DNA of 59,902 nucleotides from Clostridia bacterium (GTDB lineage: Bacteria > Bacillota > Clostridia > Oscillospirales > Acutalibacteraceae). The DNA is taken from assembly GCA_017461235.1 (NCBI GenBank), contig JAFTYU010000035.1, positions 1-59,902 on the forward strand. Reading direction: 5' to 3'. Below the pieces are notes generated by a model that was given only the letters and a program-made list of their open reading frames with translations, made no database searches and had not been told where the DNA came from. The position numbers and the translations under genes were made by a program. Shown here piece after piece: positions 45,709 to 56,952 of the stretch; the stretch's first letter is position 1; each line of letters starts with the position of its first letter.

Positions 45709-45742
45709 AAAAAAGAACTAAGCTTTCGCTTAGTTCTTTTTT
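45709..45742. terminator. Strong bidirectional terminator
   Basis: A 15-bp stem (45709-45723 with 45728-45742, TTTC loop) with A6/T6 ends. It can end the nine-gene operon on the plus strand and the tRNA-like remnant on the minus strand. Confidence 0.88.
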
Positions 45743-45761
45743 GGTGGGAGCGGGTGGATTC
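45741..45761 (-). repeat. 21-bp copy of the tRNA-Tyr 3' end (att-like)
   Basis: The 21 bases 45741-45761 recur exactly at 45924-45944, where they are the 3' end (with CCA) of tRNA-Tyr. Between the copies lie further small hairpins (45761-45773, 45781-45793, about 45814-45841) and a T-arm-like piece at 45853-45868. This looks like an integration scar or a broken tRNA copy. Confidence 0.75.
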
Positions 45762-45885
45762 ACGCTCCGCGTGAAGTTCGTTCGCTACGCGAACCGTCGC
45801 ATTTTATGTCCCTCGCGTCTCCGCCAAGGCGAACCGACGCGAGATGGACAACGTGGTTCGAATCCACCATATACACTATTCAAAC

Positions 45886-45917
45886 AAAAGAAAAACAGAC
45901 ACCCTGTTGGATGTCTG
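45886..45917 (-). terminator. Terminator of the tRNA transcript
   Basis: A 9-bp stem (45896-45904 with 45909-45917, TGTT loop) followed by a T-rich run on the minus strand, 7 bases past the tRNA-Tyr CCA. Confidence 0.8.
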
Positions 45918-45924
45918 CTTTTCT

Positions 45925-46009
45925 TGGTGGGAGCGGGTGGATTCGAACCACCGAAGGCGGTGCCAACAGATTTACAGTCTGCCCCCTTTGGCCACTCGGG
46001 AACACTCCC
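45925..46009 (-). tRNA. tRNA-Tyr (GTA)
   Basis: A long-variable-arm tRNA of 85 nt including encoded CCA. Acceptor stem GGGAGTG/CGCTCCC (one G-T pair), anticodon stem and loop with GACTGTAAATC (anticodon GTA), class II variable arm, T-arm GGTGGTTCGAATCCACC. Transcribed leftward together with the tRNA-Thr just upstream. Confidence 0.95.
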
Positions 46010-46040
46010 ACATATTCTTTTATTCAATTGTGAATAAAAA

Positions 46041-46116
46041 TGGAGCTGGTGGACGGACTCGAACCCCCGACCTGCTGATTACAAATCAGCTGCTCTACCA
46101 ACTGAGCTACACCAGC
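46041..46116 (-). tRNA. tRNA-Thr (TGT)
   Basis: 76 nt including encoded CCA. Acceptor stem GCTGGTG/CACCAGC is perfect; anticodon arm GCTGATTTGTAATCAGC gives anticodon TGT. The T-stem GGGGG/CCGTC contains a G-G mismatch and one G-T pair, which is unusual. It is the first gene of the leftward tRNA pair. Confidence 0.92.
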
Positions 46117-46228
46117 GTCTCAACGCTTGACTACTATATCATAAATATTTGTGTATGTCAAGAGAATTTTTTAATTTTTTTATAAATTGTTTTGGTAATA
46201 AAACATTCAGAAAAATACTTTCCAAAAC

Positions 46229-46259
46229 AAACTCGCCCAAGCTCTCCCTGAGCGAGTTT
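46229..46259 (-). terminator. Terminator after pflA
   Basis: An 8-bp stem (46229-46236 with 46252-46259) with a loop of 15 bases, just past the pflA stop; TTTGTTTT follows on the minus strand. Confidence 0.7.
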
Positions 46260-46264
46260 ATAGT

Positions 46265-47008
46265 TTATTTTCTTACTCTTTTTATTCCTTCAAGAATAAG
46301 CTTCTTCGCATCCGCCGCTTTCTGAAACGGCAGAGAATCCATTCCTTCAAGGGGATATTCTATTCCCATAGCCTTGTATTTAGTTATACCCATGGTGTGA
46401 TACGGTATCACGTCAAGTGCCTTAAGATTTTTCAATCCACCTATGAATTCACCTAAACCAACAAGGTCATCTGCATCGTCGCTATAGCCTTCCACCACAA
46501 CATGCCTTATCCACACGGGAACCTTCTTTTGTTCAAGGTATTTTGCAAACTCAAGTATATGGGCATTATCTTTCCCGGTAAGGCTCTTATGCTTTTCGCT
46601 ATTTATTTGCTTTATATCCAGCATAACAAGGTCAGTAAAACTCATAAGCTCGTCAAGTTTTTTAATGTACGCCGTATTTTCCGGGTTATATGTAACCCCT
46701 GATGTATCAATGCAGGTGTGAATACCTCCCGATTTCGCTTTTTTAAAAAGTTCAGTCAAAAAATCAACCTGCAACAAAGGTTCACCGCCGGAAACGGTTA
46801 TACCGCCCTTTGAATAAAAAGAACGATTTTTATTAAACTCACTCAACACTTCATCAACCGTTATGCTTTCCCCTTTGCCTGTTTCCCATGTATCGGGATT
46901 ATGGCAATAAAGGCATCGCATAGGACAGCCCTGCAAAAAAAGCACATATCTTATTCCCGGGCCGTCCACCGTGCCGAAGCTCTCTTTAGAATGGATATAT
47001 CCTGTCAT
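46265..47008 (-). CDS. pflA: Pyruvate formate-lyase activating enzyme
   Basis: A 247-residue radical SAM enzyme. The cluster motif is LFLQGCPMRCLYCHNPDTW (Cx3CxxC), with the SAM-binding GGEPLLQ following, and the pattern MLDIKQINSEKHKSLTG and PYHTMG typical of PflA. It abstracts a hydrogen to install the glycyl radical. Here the target glycine lies in a separate small protein encoded 2 bases upstream, so coupling of translation would give the activase and its substrate together. No separate ribosome binding site is visible. Confidence 0.95.
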   Translation of the reverse strand: MTGYIHSKESFGTVDGPGIRYVLFLQGCPMRCLYCHNPDTWETGKGESITVDEVLSEFNKNRSFYSKGGITVSGGEPLLQVDFLTELFKKAKSGGIHTCIDTSGVTYNPENTAYIKKLDELMSFTDLVMLDIKQINSEKHKSLTGKDNAHILEFAKYLEQKKVPVWIRHVVVEGYSDDADDLVGLGEFIGGLKNLKALDVIPYHTMGITKYKAMGIEYPLEGMDSLPFQKAADAKKLILEGIKRVRK

Positions 47009-47010
47009 TT

Positions 47011-47253
47011 TTATATTTTATCGTGGAAAGTTCTTGAGATAACTTCGTCCTGCTGTTCTTTTGTAAGTTTTACAAAGTTCACAGCATAACCGCTCACGCG
47101 AACCGTAAGCTGGGGATACTTTTCGGGATGTTCCTGGGCATCAAGCAAAGTTTCTTTTGAAAACACATTTACGTTAAGGTGATGTCCGCCCTTTTGAACA
47201 TAGCCGTCAAGAAGAGAAACAAGGTTATCTATCTGATTCTGTGTTGCTGCCAT
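47011..47253 (-). CDS. Separate glycyl-radical subunit of pyruvate formate-lyase
   Basis: An 80-residue protein equal to the last 70-80 residues of ordinary PFL. It contains [20 protein letters not shown] and [11 protein letters not shown], the radical-bearing motif (Gly in RVSGYAV), then [18 protein letters not shown]. It has its own AGGAGG and ATG. It resembles E. coli GrcA (YfiD), which repairs oxygen-cut PFL, but here the main enzyme lacks this domain, so the small protein should be an obligate second subunit. Confidence 0.9.
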   Translation of the reverse strand: MAATQNQIDNLVSLLDGYVQKGGHHLNVNVFSKETLLDAQEHPEKYPQLTVRVSGYAVNFVKLTKEQQDEVISRTFHDKI

Positions 47254-47285
47254 AATAGCATCCTCCTGTATTATTTGAAATTTAG

Positions 47286-49382
47286 TTATTCGTCTGTGTC
47301 AAGACCTTCAAAAAGCGTGGGTGTACCGCAAGCACCATTACTGCAATCCAGGTCAATTTCAATGTCGCCCGCGAAAATACGGTCGTCCTTACCTAAAGCA
47401 CCGGGTATGATTGAGAAGGTGTTTGAGATACCGTCCTGTGCATCAATGAAGGGTAATTTTGCAACAGAAGCAAGTGAAGCAACCGCACCGTGACTGTCAC
47501 GGCGGTGCATAGGATTGGCACCGGGGGCAAAAGCCTCACCTTTTTTACGTCCGTCGGGAGTTGCGCCTGTATTTTTACCGTAAACAACGTTTGATGTGAT
47601 TGTCAGAATTGATGTTGTCGGAATACCGTCCCTGTACGTGTGATTTTTCTTGATATGGGTCATAAATCTATGAACTATATCATAAGCAATTCCGTCAACT
47701 CTGTCATCATCGTTGCCGTATTTGGGGAAATCGCCCTCAACTTCATAATCAACTACAAGACCGCTTTCATCACGTATGGTTTTAACCTTGGCATATTTAA
47801 TTGCGGAAAGTGAGTCTGCCACAACGGAAAGACCTGCTATACCCGTTGCGAACCAACGCGTTACTTTCTTATCGTGAAGAGCCATCTGAAGCTTTTCGTA
47901 GCAGTACTTATCGTGCATATAGTGAATAATATTAAGGGTATTCACATATACACCTGCAAGCCATTCCATCATAGCATCGTATCTCTTCATAACCTCGTCA
48001 TAATCGAGATATTCTGATGTTATGGGCCTGTATTCGGGTGCAACCTGTTTGCCTGAAATTTCATCCACACCGCCGTTTATAGCGTAAAGAAGGCACTTTG
48101 CAAGGTTTGCTCTTGCTCCGAAGAACTGCATCTCCTTGCCGACAACCATAGATGAAACACAGCAAGCGATTGCATAATCGTCACCGTGATGGAAACGCAT
48201 AAGGTCATCATTCTCGTACTGTACGGATGAAGTTTCAATAGAAATCTTCGCACAGAAACGCTTGAAGTTTTCGGGAAGTCTTAAAGACCAAAGAACCGTA
48301 AGGTTGGGTTCAGGTGCTGCACCGAGATTTTCCAACGTATGGAGATAACGATATGACATTTTTGTTACCATATGGCGGCCATCTATAGCAACACCGCCGA
48401 TAGACTCTGTAACCCACTGGGGGTCGCCTGAGAAAAGTTGGTTATACTCGGGTGTTCTTGCAAACTTTATAAGACGGAGTTTCATAATGAAATGGTCAAT
48501 CATTTCCTGAAGCTCTTTTTCTGTATAAACACCGTTTTTAAGGTCACGTTCTGCGTAAATATCAAGGAAGGTTGAAGTTCTTCCAAGAGACATTGCCGCG
48601 CCGTTCTGCTCCTTAACTGCGGCAAGATAACCGAAATATAGCCACTGGATGGCTTCTTTTGTATCTTTAGCCGGAAGTGAAATATCAAAACCGTAGCTCA
48701 TTGCCATTTCTTTAAGCTGCTGAAGGGCTCGGATCTGCTCGGAAATTTCTTCACGTTCCTGAATAACCTGTGAATACATTGCAGAACGGGTAGTTTCCTT
48801 CTGCTCTAATTTATCGGCAATAAGTCTGTCAACACCGTAAAGAGCTACACGACGGTAATCACCTATAATTCTGCCTCTGCCGTAAGCATCAGGAAGACCT
48901 GTGATAATGTGACTTGATCTGCATGCACGCATTTCAGGAGTATAAGCATCAAAAACACCTGCGTTATGAGTTTTTCTGTGTATTGTAAAGAACTCTTTAA
49001 TCTCAGGGTCAAGCTCATAGCCGTTGTCCTTGCAAGCCTTCTCCGCCATACGGATACCGCCGTAGGGCATAAGCGCGCGTTTAAAGGGTTTATCTGTCTG
49101 AAAACCTACGATACGCTCTTTTTCTTTATTAAGATACCCGGGCGCATGAGAAGTAATGGTTGAGATGGTTTTTGTATCCATATCAAGCACACCGCCGGCT
49201 TCCCTCTCCTGCTTTGATAAATCAAGCACCTGCTCCCACAAATCTATTGTATCCTGTGTGGGCCCTTCAAGGAAACTTTCGTCACCGTCATAGGGTGTAT
49301 AATTATGTTTTATAAAGCTTCGTACATTTATTTCTTTTTTCCAGGTTCCGCCTTCAAAACCTTTCCAATTTTCAAAATCCAT
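47286..49382 (-). CDS. pflB: Pyruvate formate-lyase, catalytic chain lacking the glycyl-radical domain
   Basis: A 698-residue formate C-acetyltransferase. Signature pieces: the tandem active-site cysteines (Cys407-Cys408) in [46 protein letters not shown] and [22 protein letters not shown]. The chain ends at [19 protein letters not shown], well before the RVSGYA segment of normal 750-residue enzymes. A proper stop and a 32-base gap separate it from the small radical subunit. It splits pyruvate plus CoA into acetyl-CoA and formate in mixed-acid fermentation. First gene of the operon with the radical subunit and pflA. Confidence 0.95.
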   Translation of the reverse strand: MDFENWKGFEGGTWKKEINVRSFIKHNYTPYDGDESFLEGPTQDTIDLWEQVLDLSKQEREAGGVLDMDTKTISTITSHAPGYLNKEKERIVGFQTDKPFKRALMPYGGIRMAEKACKDNGYELDPEIKEFFTIHRKTHNAGVFDAYTPEMRACRSSHIITGLPDAYGRGRIIGDYRRVALYGVDRLIADKLEQKETTRSAMYSQVIQEREEISEQIRALQQLKEMAMSYGFDISLPAKDTKEAIQWLYFGYLAAVKEQNGAAMSLGRTSTFLDIYAERDLKNGVYTEKELQEMIDHFIMKLRLIKFARTPEYNQLFSGDPQWVTESIGGVAIDGRHMVTKMSYRYLHTLENLGAAPEPNLTVLWSLRLPENFKRFCAKISIETSSVQYENDDLMRFHHGDDYAIACCVSSMVVGKEMQFFGARANLAKCLLYAINGGVDEISGKQVAPEYRPITSEYLDYDEVMKRYDAMMEWLAGVYVNTLNIIHYMHDKYCYEKLQMALHDKKVTRWFATGIAGLSVVADSLSAIKYAKVKTIRDESGLVVDYEVEGDFPKYGNDDDRVDGIAYDIVHRFMTHIKKNHTYRDGIPTTSILTITSNVVYGKNTGATPDGRKKGEAFAPGANPMHRRDSHGAVASLASVAKLPFIDAQDGISNTFSIIPGALGKDDRIFAGDIEIDLDCSNGACGTPTLFEGLDTDE

Positions 49383-49520
49383 GCTATTCTGCTCCTTTTT
49401 TCTGTTACGATGTTATTATAACACCGATCATGCCAATAATCAACAAACTACCGATAAAATATAAGTGGAAAATAGCGGTGCAATTAGAATATTTTTGGTT
49501 AGTTTCACACAAAAACAAAA

Positions 49521-49558
49521 AGACTTTTTCAGAATATAACAATATATCCGAAAAAGCC
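49521..49558 (-). terminator. Terminator of the metF operon
   Basis: An imperfect stem of about 16 bp (49521-49538 with 49543-49558) followed on the minus strand by a T-rich run, 9 bases past the stop at 49567. Confidence 0.75.
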
Positions 49559-49566
49559 CTTATTTG

Positions 49567-49932
49567 TTATTTTTTATACCTGATATAATGATGTTTTATA
49601 GCCGCAAAGGTTTCGTCGCTTATAACATGCTCGATTTTACAAGCATCTTTGTCTGCAGTTTCTTCACTTATACCCAATGCCACAAGGGCACCCATAAGAA
49701 TTGTGTGACGCTCATATATGTTTTTGGCAATAGCCAGACCGCTCTGATTCAGAGTGATATAACCGTTACCGTCAACAGCAATATGACCATCTTTTTTCAG
49801 CAAGCCCACAGCCCTGCTGACGCTTGGCTTTGAATAACCCATATATTCGCAAATATCAATAGAACGTACATTTTCCGTTTTTTGTGAAAGAACATAGATT
49901 GATTCAAGATACATTTCGCCTGATTCCTGCAC
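49567..49932 (-). CDS. DtxR/MntR-family metal-dependent regulator
   Basis: A 121-residue regulator with a GTG start and GAGGTG upstream. It has an N-terminal winged helix (SIDICEYMGYSKPSVSRAVG) and the metal-binding dimerisation region RHTILMGALVALGISEETADKDACKIEHVIS, where His, Asp/Cys and Glu ligands of the DtxR type are seen. It lacks the C-terminal SH3-like domain, as in MntR. Probably controls manganese or iron transport. The pairing with metF (4-base gap) is probably only co-transcription. Confidence 0.88.
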   Translation of the reverse strand: MQESGEMYLESIYVLSQKTENVRSIDICEYMGYSKPSVSRAVGLLKKDGHIAVDGNGYITLNQSGLAIAKNIYERHTILMGALVALGISEETADKDACKIEHVISDETFAAIKHHYIRYKK

Positions 49933-49936
49933 GATA

Positions 49937-50815
49937 TCACCTCTTTATAATATCAGATAAATTACCCTGTATAAGTTTCGCAACGTCGGGTTTGTTCATG
50001 GAGTAAACGTGAACGTTGGTTATGTTATTAGCATATAAATCTATAATCTGGTCCGTGGCGTAGGCAATACCCGCCTGCTTCATTGCAAGGGGCTCCGACC
50101 CGAATTTATCCACAAGACTTTTGAACCTTTGGGGCATAAAAGAACCCGATAGCTTAACGGCTCGCTCAACCTGATTTGCGTTTGTTATGGGCATTATTCC
50201 GGGTATTACGGGCACAGTAATGCCTGCTTCGCGGATTTTGTAAAGAAAATTATACAAAAGATTGTTGTCAAAAAACATCTGTGTCGTCAGAAAATCACAG
50301 CCTGCATCGACCTTTTCCTTAAGTCTTTTGATATCCTCTTTCTGATTGGGGCTCTCCGGATGTATTTCAGGATAGCACGCACCGCCTATACAAAAATCGG
50401 GGTTGATGCTTTTCAACTCATAAATAAGGTCAACGGCAAAATTATAGTCCCACTTGCTTCTGTCATCGTTAACCATACTTTCGGGAATATCCCCTCTTAA
50501 TGCCATTACATTACTTATACCGGCTTTTTTTATTTCACGTATTTTTTCACGGACAGTTTCCTTTGTGGAAGAAACACACGTGAGATGAGCCAACGTGGGT
50601 ACGCCGTACATATCCTTGATATTTTTAGCAATATCAAGCGTATATTTGCTCGTACCGCCGCCTGCACCGTATGTAACGCTCATAAACGATGGTTTGAGCT
50701 TCGCGATTTCTTCCGTGGCAGCCTTCACGCTTTCAAATCCTGTTTCTGTTTTAGGCGGAAAGACCTCAAAAGACAACGACAGACTCTCAGATTTAAGTAT
50801 GTCGGCGATTTTCAT
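49937..50815 (-). CDS. metF: 5,10-methylenetetrahydrofolate reductase
   Basis: A 292-residue TIM-barrel flavoenzyme. MetF motifs: LSFEVFPPKTE, SVTYGAGGG, LAHLTCV, VMALRGDIPE, GGACYPEIHPES and DFLTTQMFFDN. It reduces methylene-THF to methyl-THF for methionine synthesis or the Wood-Ljungdahl pathway. The ATG at 50815 fits the family N-terminus; upstream sequence in frame from 50878 reads like non-coding DNA. The ribosome binding site is weak. Confidence 0.95.
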   Translation of the reverse strand: MKIADILKSESLSLSFEVFPPKTETGFESVKAATEEIAKLKPSFMSVTYGAGGGTSKYTLDIAKNIKDMYGVPTLAHLTCVSSTKETVREKIREIKKAGISNVMALRGDIPESMVNDDRSKWDYNFAVDLIYELKSINPDFCIGGACYPEIHPESPNQKEDIKRLKEKVDAGCDFLTTQMFFDNNLLYNFLYKIREAGITVPVIPGIMPITNANQVERAVKLSGSFMPQRFKSLVDKFGSEPLAMKQAGIAYATDQIIDLYANNITNVHVYSMNKPDVAKLIQGNLSDIIKR

Positions 50816-51023
50816 TTCAGCACCATATCCTTCGGAACATATTATATACATTATATTCCTTATCTTACAGGAAATCAAGAAGTAAGTTTTCTATGCTTTT
50901 TCGAGAGAATTACTCGGCTTGAATTTATTTTCATCATTCTTCTTTCTTTTTACGATGCATAATTATAATTATATTAACCAATTGTAAACAATAGTAAAAA
51001 CAGGATATTTTTTCAAAAAACTC

Positions 51024-51052
51024 TTGATTATTAGGGCAAAAAGGGGTATCAT
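51024..51052 (+). promoter_or_regulatory. Promoter of groES-groEL
   Basis: TTGATT (51024-51029), 17-base spacer, TATCAT (51047-51052), immediately upstream of the CIRCE operator. Confidence 0.85.
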
Positions 51053-51056
51053 GTAT

Positions 51057-51083
51057 TTAGCACTCGACATCTCAGAGTGCTAA
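51057..51083 (+). promoter_or_regulatory. CIRCE operator (HrcA site)
   Basis: TTAGCACTC, nine bases, GAGTGCTAA: an exact match to the CIRCE consensus. It covers the expected transcription start and lies 48 bases before groES, so the operon is repressed by HrcA and induced by heat. Confidence 0.98.
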
Positions 51084-51416
<333 letters not shown>

Positions 51417-51434
51417 ATTTTTTCTAAACTTTAA

Positions 51435-53093
<1,659 letters not shown>

Positions 53094-53110
53094 TAACGCT
53101 CAAACAAATC

Positions 53111-53145
53111 AACGCCCTCGCATTCATAATGAATGTGAGGGCGTT
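53111..53145. terminator. Bidirectional terminator after groEL
   Basis: A 16-bp stem (53111-53126 with 53130-53145, one G-T pair, 3-base loop) between groEL and the converging RCC1 gene; followed by TTTC on the plus strand. Confidence 0.85.
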
Positions 53146-53160
53146 TTCGTTATAGAAAAA

Positions 53161-54243
53161 TCAATAATCCTTAATATTTCCGCATTGTGTACATTTTTTA
53201 GTTAACAAACCTTTAAACTTACCACCGCAATACTGACAAACTCCCATGATTCTTCTCTCGTACAACTCGCGTTTTTTTGCACGTTCAGCAATCTTAGTTT
53301 GTCTTTCAACATCAAGATTTTCATAGTTATCAAACAATTTGCATCCTACTATTTTAAAAAGTCTTTCGAATTGTTCCGTATACATACCGCTAAGTTCATT
53401 AACAGTCGAAATCAATGTACCGTTTTTCCTTACACCAATCGTTTGAATTGCTCCTGCAGAAATCTCAATAACATCCAAATCACTCCAATGCGCCACATCA
53501 CATTGACCGCCATACACATCTGCCGGACCTTTGAAAACTGTGGAAACGACACGTCCATCACTTGCCAGACCGACAGCATGCCTTGCACCCGCTGAAACTC
53601 TTTCTATGCCACACCACTCTGAAACATCACACTGACCAGCTTCGTTATCGCCAACGGCAACTACACTACCGTCCGCTTTAACACCTACACTAAACAATGC
53701 ACCTGCTGAAACATGCACAATATCAGTCCAATCAGACACACTACATTGTCCTTTATCATTTTTTCCTGCTGCAAGAACGGTACCGTCTCTTTTCAACCCC
53801 AAAAGATGTCCTCTTCCCATTGAAATTTGAACAATATCCTTCCAATTAGACGAAAGGAATATTCCATCACAGTCATACAAAACCACTGTTCCGTCTTTTT
53901 TTAGTCCCGCTACAGAAGTGTTTCCTCCACCGGAAATAGCAATTATATCATGCCATCCGGGAATACATACCGAACTTTTTCGCTCCCAAGTGAAAAAACC
54001 ATTAATCAAACTTGAAGCCATAACCGTACCGTCATCACAAAGGCCAAAAGTGGCATAATCTGCTGATGCCACCGAAACAACATTCGAAAGATAACCAACT
54101 TTCTTTCTTGTTGCGTCATTGTAAGCCAATGCATCCACAGAACCATCCGAAAAAAGAAATGATGTTGTACGTGCATCAATCAAATTGCGTTGTTCTAACA
54201 AAGAATTCTTTTCTCTAAGTTCTTTTGCTGAAATATTACTCAT
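53161..54243 (-). CDS. RCC1-repeat protein with C-terminal zinc ribbon
   Basis: A 360-residue soluble protein. About six RCC1-type blades are seen, each of the pattern VSAGALFSVGVKADGSVVAVG, DNEAGQCDVSEW, which makes a beta-propeller of the kind in bacterial RCC1 proteins. The last 30 residues have CQYCGG and CTQCGN, a four-Cys zinc ribbon. Role unknown; such proteins are common in gut Clostridia and are probably scaffolds. It is the last gene of the leftward ABC-transporter unit (23-base gap). Confidence 0.85.
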   Translation of the reverse strand: MSNISAKELREKNSLLEQRNLIDARTTSFLFSDGSVDALAYNDATRKKVGYLSNVVSVASADYATFGLCDDGTVMASSLINGFFTWERKSSVCIPGWHDIIAISGGGNTSVAGLKKDGTVVLYDCDGIFLSSNWKDIVQISMGRGHLLGLKRDGTVLAAGKNDKGQCSVSDWTDIVHVSAGALFSVGVKADGSVVAVGDNEAGQCDVSEWCGIERVSAGARHAVGLASDGRVVSTVFKGPADVYGGQCDVAHWSDLDVIEISAGAIQTIGVRKNGTLISTVNELSGMYTEQFERLFKIVGCKLFDNYENLDVERQTKIAERAKKRELYERRIMGVCQYCGGKFKGLLTKKCTQCGNIKDY

Positions 54244-54266
54244 AATTTATGTTCCTTTCATCCTCA

Positions 54267-55304
54267 CTAATTTAATCTCTGTGAGGTCTTTTTATCAAAA
54301 ACATGTAAACATTCTACACAAACACTGCATAGCACACTATCTCCGACATTGATTTTTTCCACAACACAGCTTGGCTTCGATACAATCAACATATCTTTAC
54401 CCCCGTAATCAATGGCAACTAAAATGTCTTTACCCAACAACTCAATTGACGATACAATGCCGGTGCAATCCTTTGATGTACTGTTATCAATATTTATGTG
54501 TTCCGGACGCACACCAACTTTTACATTTTGATGTGCAATTACACTGCCTGATAATTTTTCCGCAAATTCTTTACTGACAAAATTCATTTTGGGGCTACCG
54601 ATAAATTTTGCAACAAAAACATTATTAGGCTTGTTATAAATATTCTCCGGTGTATCAAACTGTTGTACTTTACCACTTTTCATAACTATGATTCTGTCGC
54701 CCATAGTCAACGCCTCAATTTGGTCATGTGTAACATATAAAAACACCGTTTTTAATTCATTGTGCAGTTTTTTCAATTCAACGCGAGTATATTCCCTTAA
54801 ATCTGCATCTAAATTTGACAGTGGTTCATCAAAAAGGAATATTTGGGGTTCTCGTATGATTGCTCGACCTATAGCAACTCTTTGACATTGCCCACCTGAA
54901 AGAGTTCCGGGCTTTCTTTTTAACAATTCTTTCAGATCAAGCATCTCAGCAACTTTTTCAACCTTTATTTTTATTTCCTTTTTTGGAATCTTATGAAGTT
55001 TTAAAGGGAATGCTATGTTATCAAAAACAGTCATATGGGGATAAAGTGCATAATTTTGAAACACCATTGAAATATCCCGTTTTTTAGGTTGAAAACTTGT
55101 AACATCCACATCATTAACAAGAATCTGGCCAGACGTTGTTTGTTCAAGACCTGCAATCACTCTCAACAATGTAGATTTACCACAACCGGAAGGTCCCACT
55201 ATAACGATAAATTCATTTTCATTTGAATTAAATGTTACATCATAAAGTGCTTGAAAATTATTTTCAAATACTTTATTAATGTTAGAAACACTTATATTAG
55301 CCAT
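54267..55304 (-). CDS. Sugar ABC transporter ATPase (MsmK/UgpC type)
   Basis: A 345-residue ATPase. Walker A GPSGCGKS, Q-loop VFQNYALYPHM, signature LSGGQCQRVAIGRAI, Walker B IFLFDEPLSNLD, H-loop YVTHDQ. The C-terminal 110 residues are an OB-like regulatory domain (KVGVRPEHINI). It powers the permeases encoded upstream. Having a dedicated ATPase in the operon is notable since many Firmicutes share one MsmK among several sugar importers. Only one base separates it from the binding-protein gene. Confidence 0.93.
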   Translation of the reverse strand: MANISVSNINKVFENNFQALYDVTFNSNENEFIVIVGPSGCGKSTLLRVIAGLEQTTSGQILVNDVDVTSFQPKKRDISMVFQNYALYPHMTVFDNIAFPLKLHKIPKKEIKIKVEKVAEMLDLKELLKRKPGTLSGGQCQRVAIGRAIIREPQIFLFDEPLSNLDADLREYTRVELKKLHNELKTVFLYVTHDQIEALTMGDRIIVMKSGKVQQFDTPENIYNKPNNVFVAKFIGSPKMNFVSKEFAEKLSGSVIAHQNVKVGVRPEHINIDNSTSKDCTGIVSSIELLGKDILVAIDYGGKDMLIVSKPSCVVEKINVGDSVLCSVCVECLHVFDKKTSQRLN

Positions 55305-55305
55305 C

Positions 55306-56952
55306 TCATTGCCCTAAATCTATGTATATTTTCACAAGTTCTTCATATCTTTTCACGCCGATATCATCAAGAGTTTTCACATATTCATCCCACTCATCAT
55401 CGTCATGTATATCTTTATTGCCGAGAATAAAGTCTGAATAACCTGTTTCTACATGATTTTTAACAAGTTTACATAATTCTGAATACTCTATTGCCTCCTG
55501 TGATTCTGCTCCTGCCCAGACTAATGCCGGCCATCCCAGATCCACTGAGTAAGGACGATATTCTAAATTAGCAAGATATGTTGCGAGATAGTTGTTTGTT
55601 CCAAGCTCATTAACATCCATATGACCTAAATCTTCTTCTGTAAGAGCATAGTTGACACCTTTACCAGACCAGCAGAAATTCGTTTTCTGTTCAACTTCAT
55701 CAGAATGAACAACAATTTTTCCTTTACCATCTGCAGATTCACCTTTCTCATAGCTCCAGTGTTCGTTTTCAATACCGCCATTAATAGCCCACAATCTGCC
55801 TTCTTCACTATACCAATAATCTAACCATTTGGCCGCAATTTCAGGGTATTCACATGCAGTTGTTATAGCGTTTTTGAGAGCAATTGAATTTTCTCCTGTT
55901 GCCGATGTAATTGTGCGAACACCATCAGGACCCTCAAGCGGAGGGATTGCTACATAATCTGAATAATCTAAATTATCTCCACCGTAAAGCTCTACAACTG
56001 ATGAAGCACTTACACCTGTTGCAACACCAACAGTAACCTCAGACGCTTTTCCACTCGTATAATTATATCTCGTTTTATCATCTATAGTAAAAGATTGATC
56101 TGAAAAGCAACCATTGCTATAAAGATCTGCTACATATTTTATTGCTTCTCTGAATTCATCTGTGTTATAAGCAAATTTAATCTGATTGTTTTCATCTAAA
56201 TAGCAACCATAACCCTCACTGGCAGATCTGCTCGGCACAAAAGCACCCGCTAAATTATAAACACCGTCAACACCATTCACACCCATAAACGGTATTTCAT
56301 CAGTTTTATCTCCGTTGCCGTTCATATCATTATCTCTGAAGAACATAAGCATTTCTTTGAATTCTTCCGTTGTATCAGGCATACCCTTACCTGTTTCTTG
56401 TTTATAGGTTTCGAGCCACTGTTTGTTTACCCAAAGTTTCTGTGTAAAAGCACTTATGTTATATGATTCAGTAAACAGCGTGTAGATATGACCGTCACTG
56501 CTTGTAATACTTTTTTTCAACGCTGCGTCATTATCTAAAATGCTTTTTACATTGGGACAATGCTCTTCGATAAGGTCATCAAGAGGAATAATTGCATTAT
56601 ATTCTGCACATATCTCAACTTCAGCAGTAGCAAAGTCATACAAATATATATCAGGATATTCCCCACTCATTACAGATGTCTGAAAAGCATCTGCCCAACC
56701 TGATGACGGAACATTTATCCAATGAATAGTTACCCCTGAATATTCCTCGTACCATTCAGATTGGTAATTAGTGCTATAATCCTCGATATCCGATGAAAGT
56801 ATTGCCCACACCGTAAGCTCTACAGGCTCATCAACTATAGGAAATTCTCCTGCATCTGAATACCCTGTTTGTGTTTTTTCGCTATTGTTATTACATGAAC
56901 ACAAGGAAACACAGATAACAATTGCCATTAACAAACTAACTATTTTCTTCAT
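55306..56952 (-). CDS. Sugar ABC transporter substrate-binding lipoprotein
   Basis: A 548-residue extracellular solute-binding protein (LipO/YtcQ-like, family 1). The start at 56952 has AAGGAG; it begins with a lipoprotein signal (MKKIVSLLMAIVICVSLCSC). The mature part has VELTVWAILSSDIEDYS, WLETYKQETGKGMPDTTEEF and DMNGNGDKTDEIPFMG, typical of LplA/YtcQ proteins for complex oligosaccharides. The reading frame continues upstream for 81 codons into a second lipoprotein signal (see next entry). It works with the two permeases that follow in order upstream. Confidence 0.92.
   Translation of the reverse strand: MKKIVSLLMAIVICVSLCSCNNNSEKTQTGYSDAGEFPIVDEPVELTVWAILSSDIEDYSTNYQSEWYEEYSGVTIHWINVPSSGWADAFQTSVMSGEYPDIYLYDFATAEVEICAEYNAIIPLDDLIEEHCPNVKSILDNDAALKKSITSSDGHIYTLFTESYNISAFTQKLWVNKQWLETYKQETGKGMPDTTEEFKEMLMFFRDNDMNGNGDKTDEIPFMGVNGVDGVYNLAGAFVPSRSASEGYGCYLDENNQIKFAYNTDEFREAIKYVADLYSNGCFSDQSFTIDDKTRYNYTSGKASEVTVGVATGVSASSVVELYGGDNLDYSDYVAIPPLEGPDGVRTITSATGENSIALKNAITTACEYPEIAAKWLDYWYSEEGRLWAINGGIENEHWSYEKGESADGKGKIVVHSDEVEQKTNFCWSGKGVNYALTEEDLGHMDVNELGTNNYLATYLANLEYRPYSVDLGWPALVWAGAESQEAIEYSELCKLVKNHVETGYSDFILGNKDIHDDDEWDEYVKTLDDIGVKRYEELVKIYIDLGQ

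Noticed and set aside
45702-46185. Several frames across the tRNA region
   Set aside because: They run through tRNA genes and hairpins; the sequence is explained by RNA genes and repeats.
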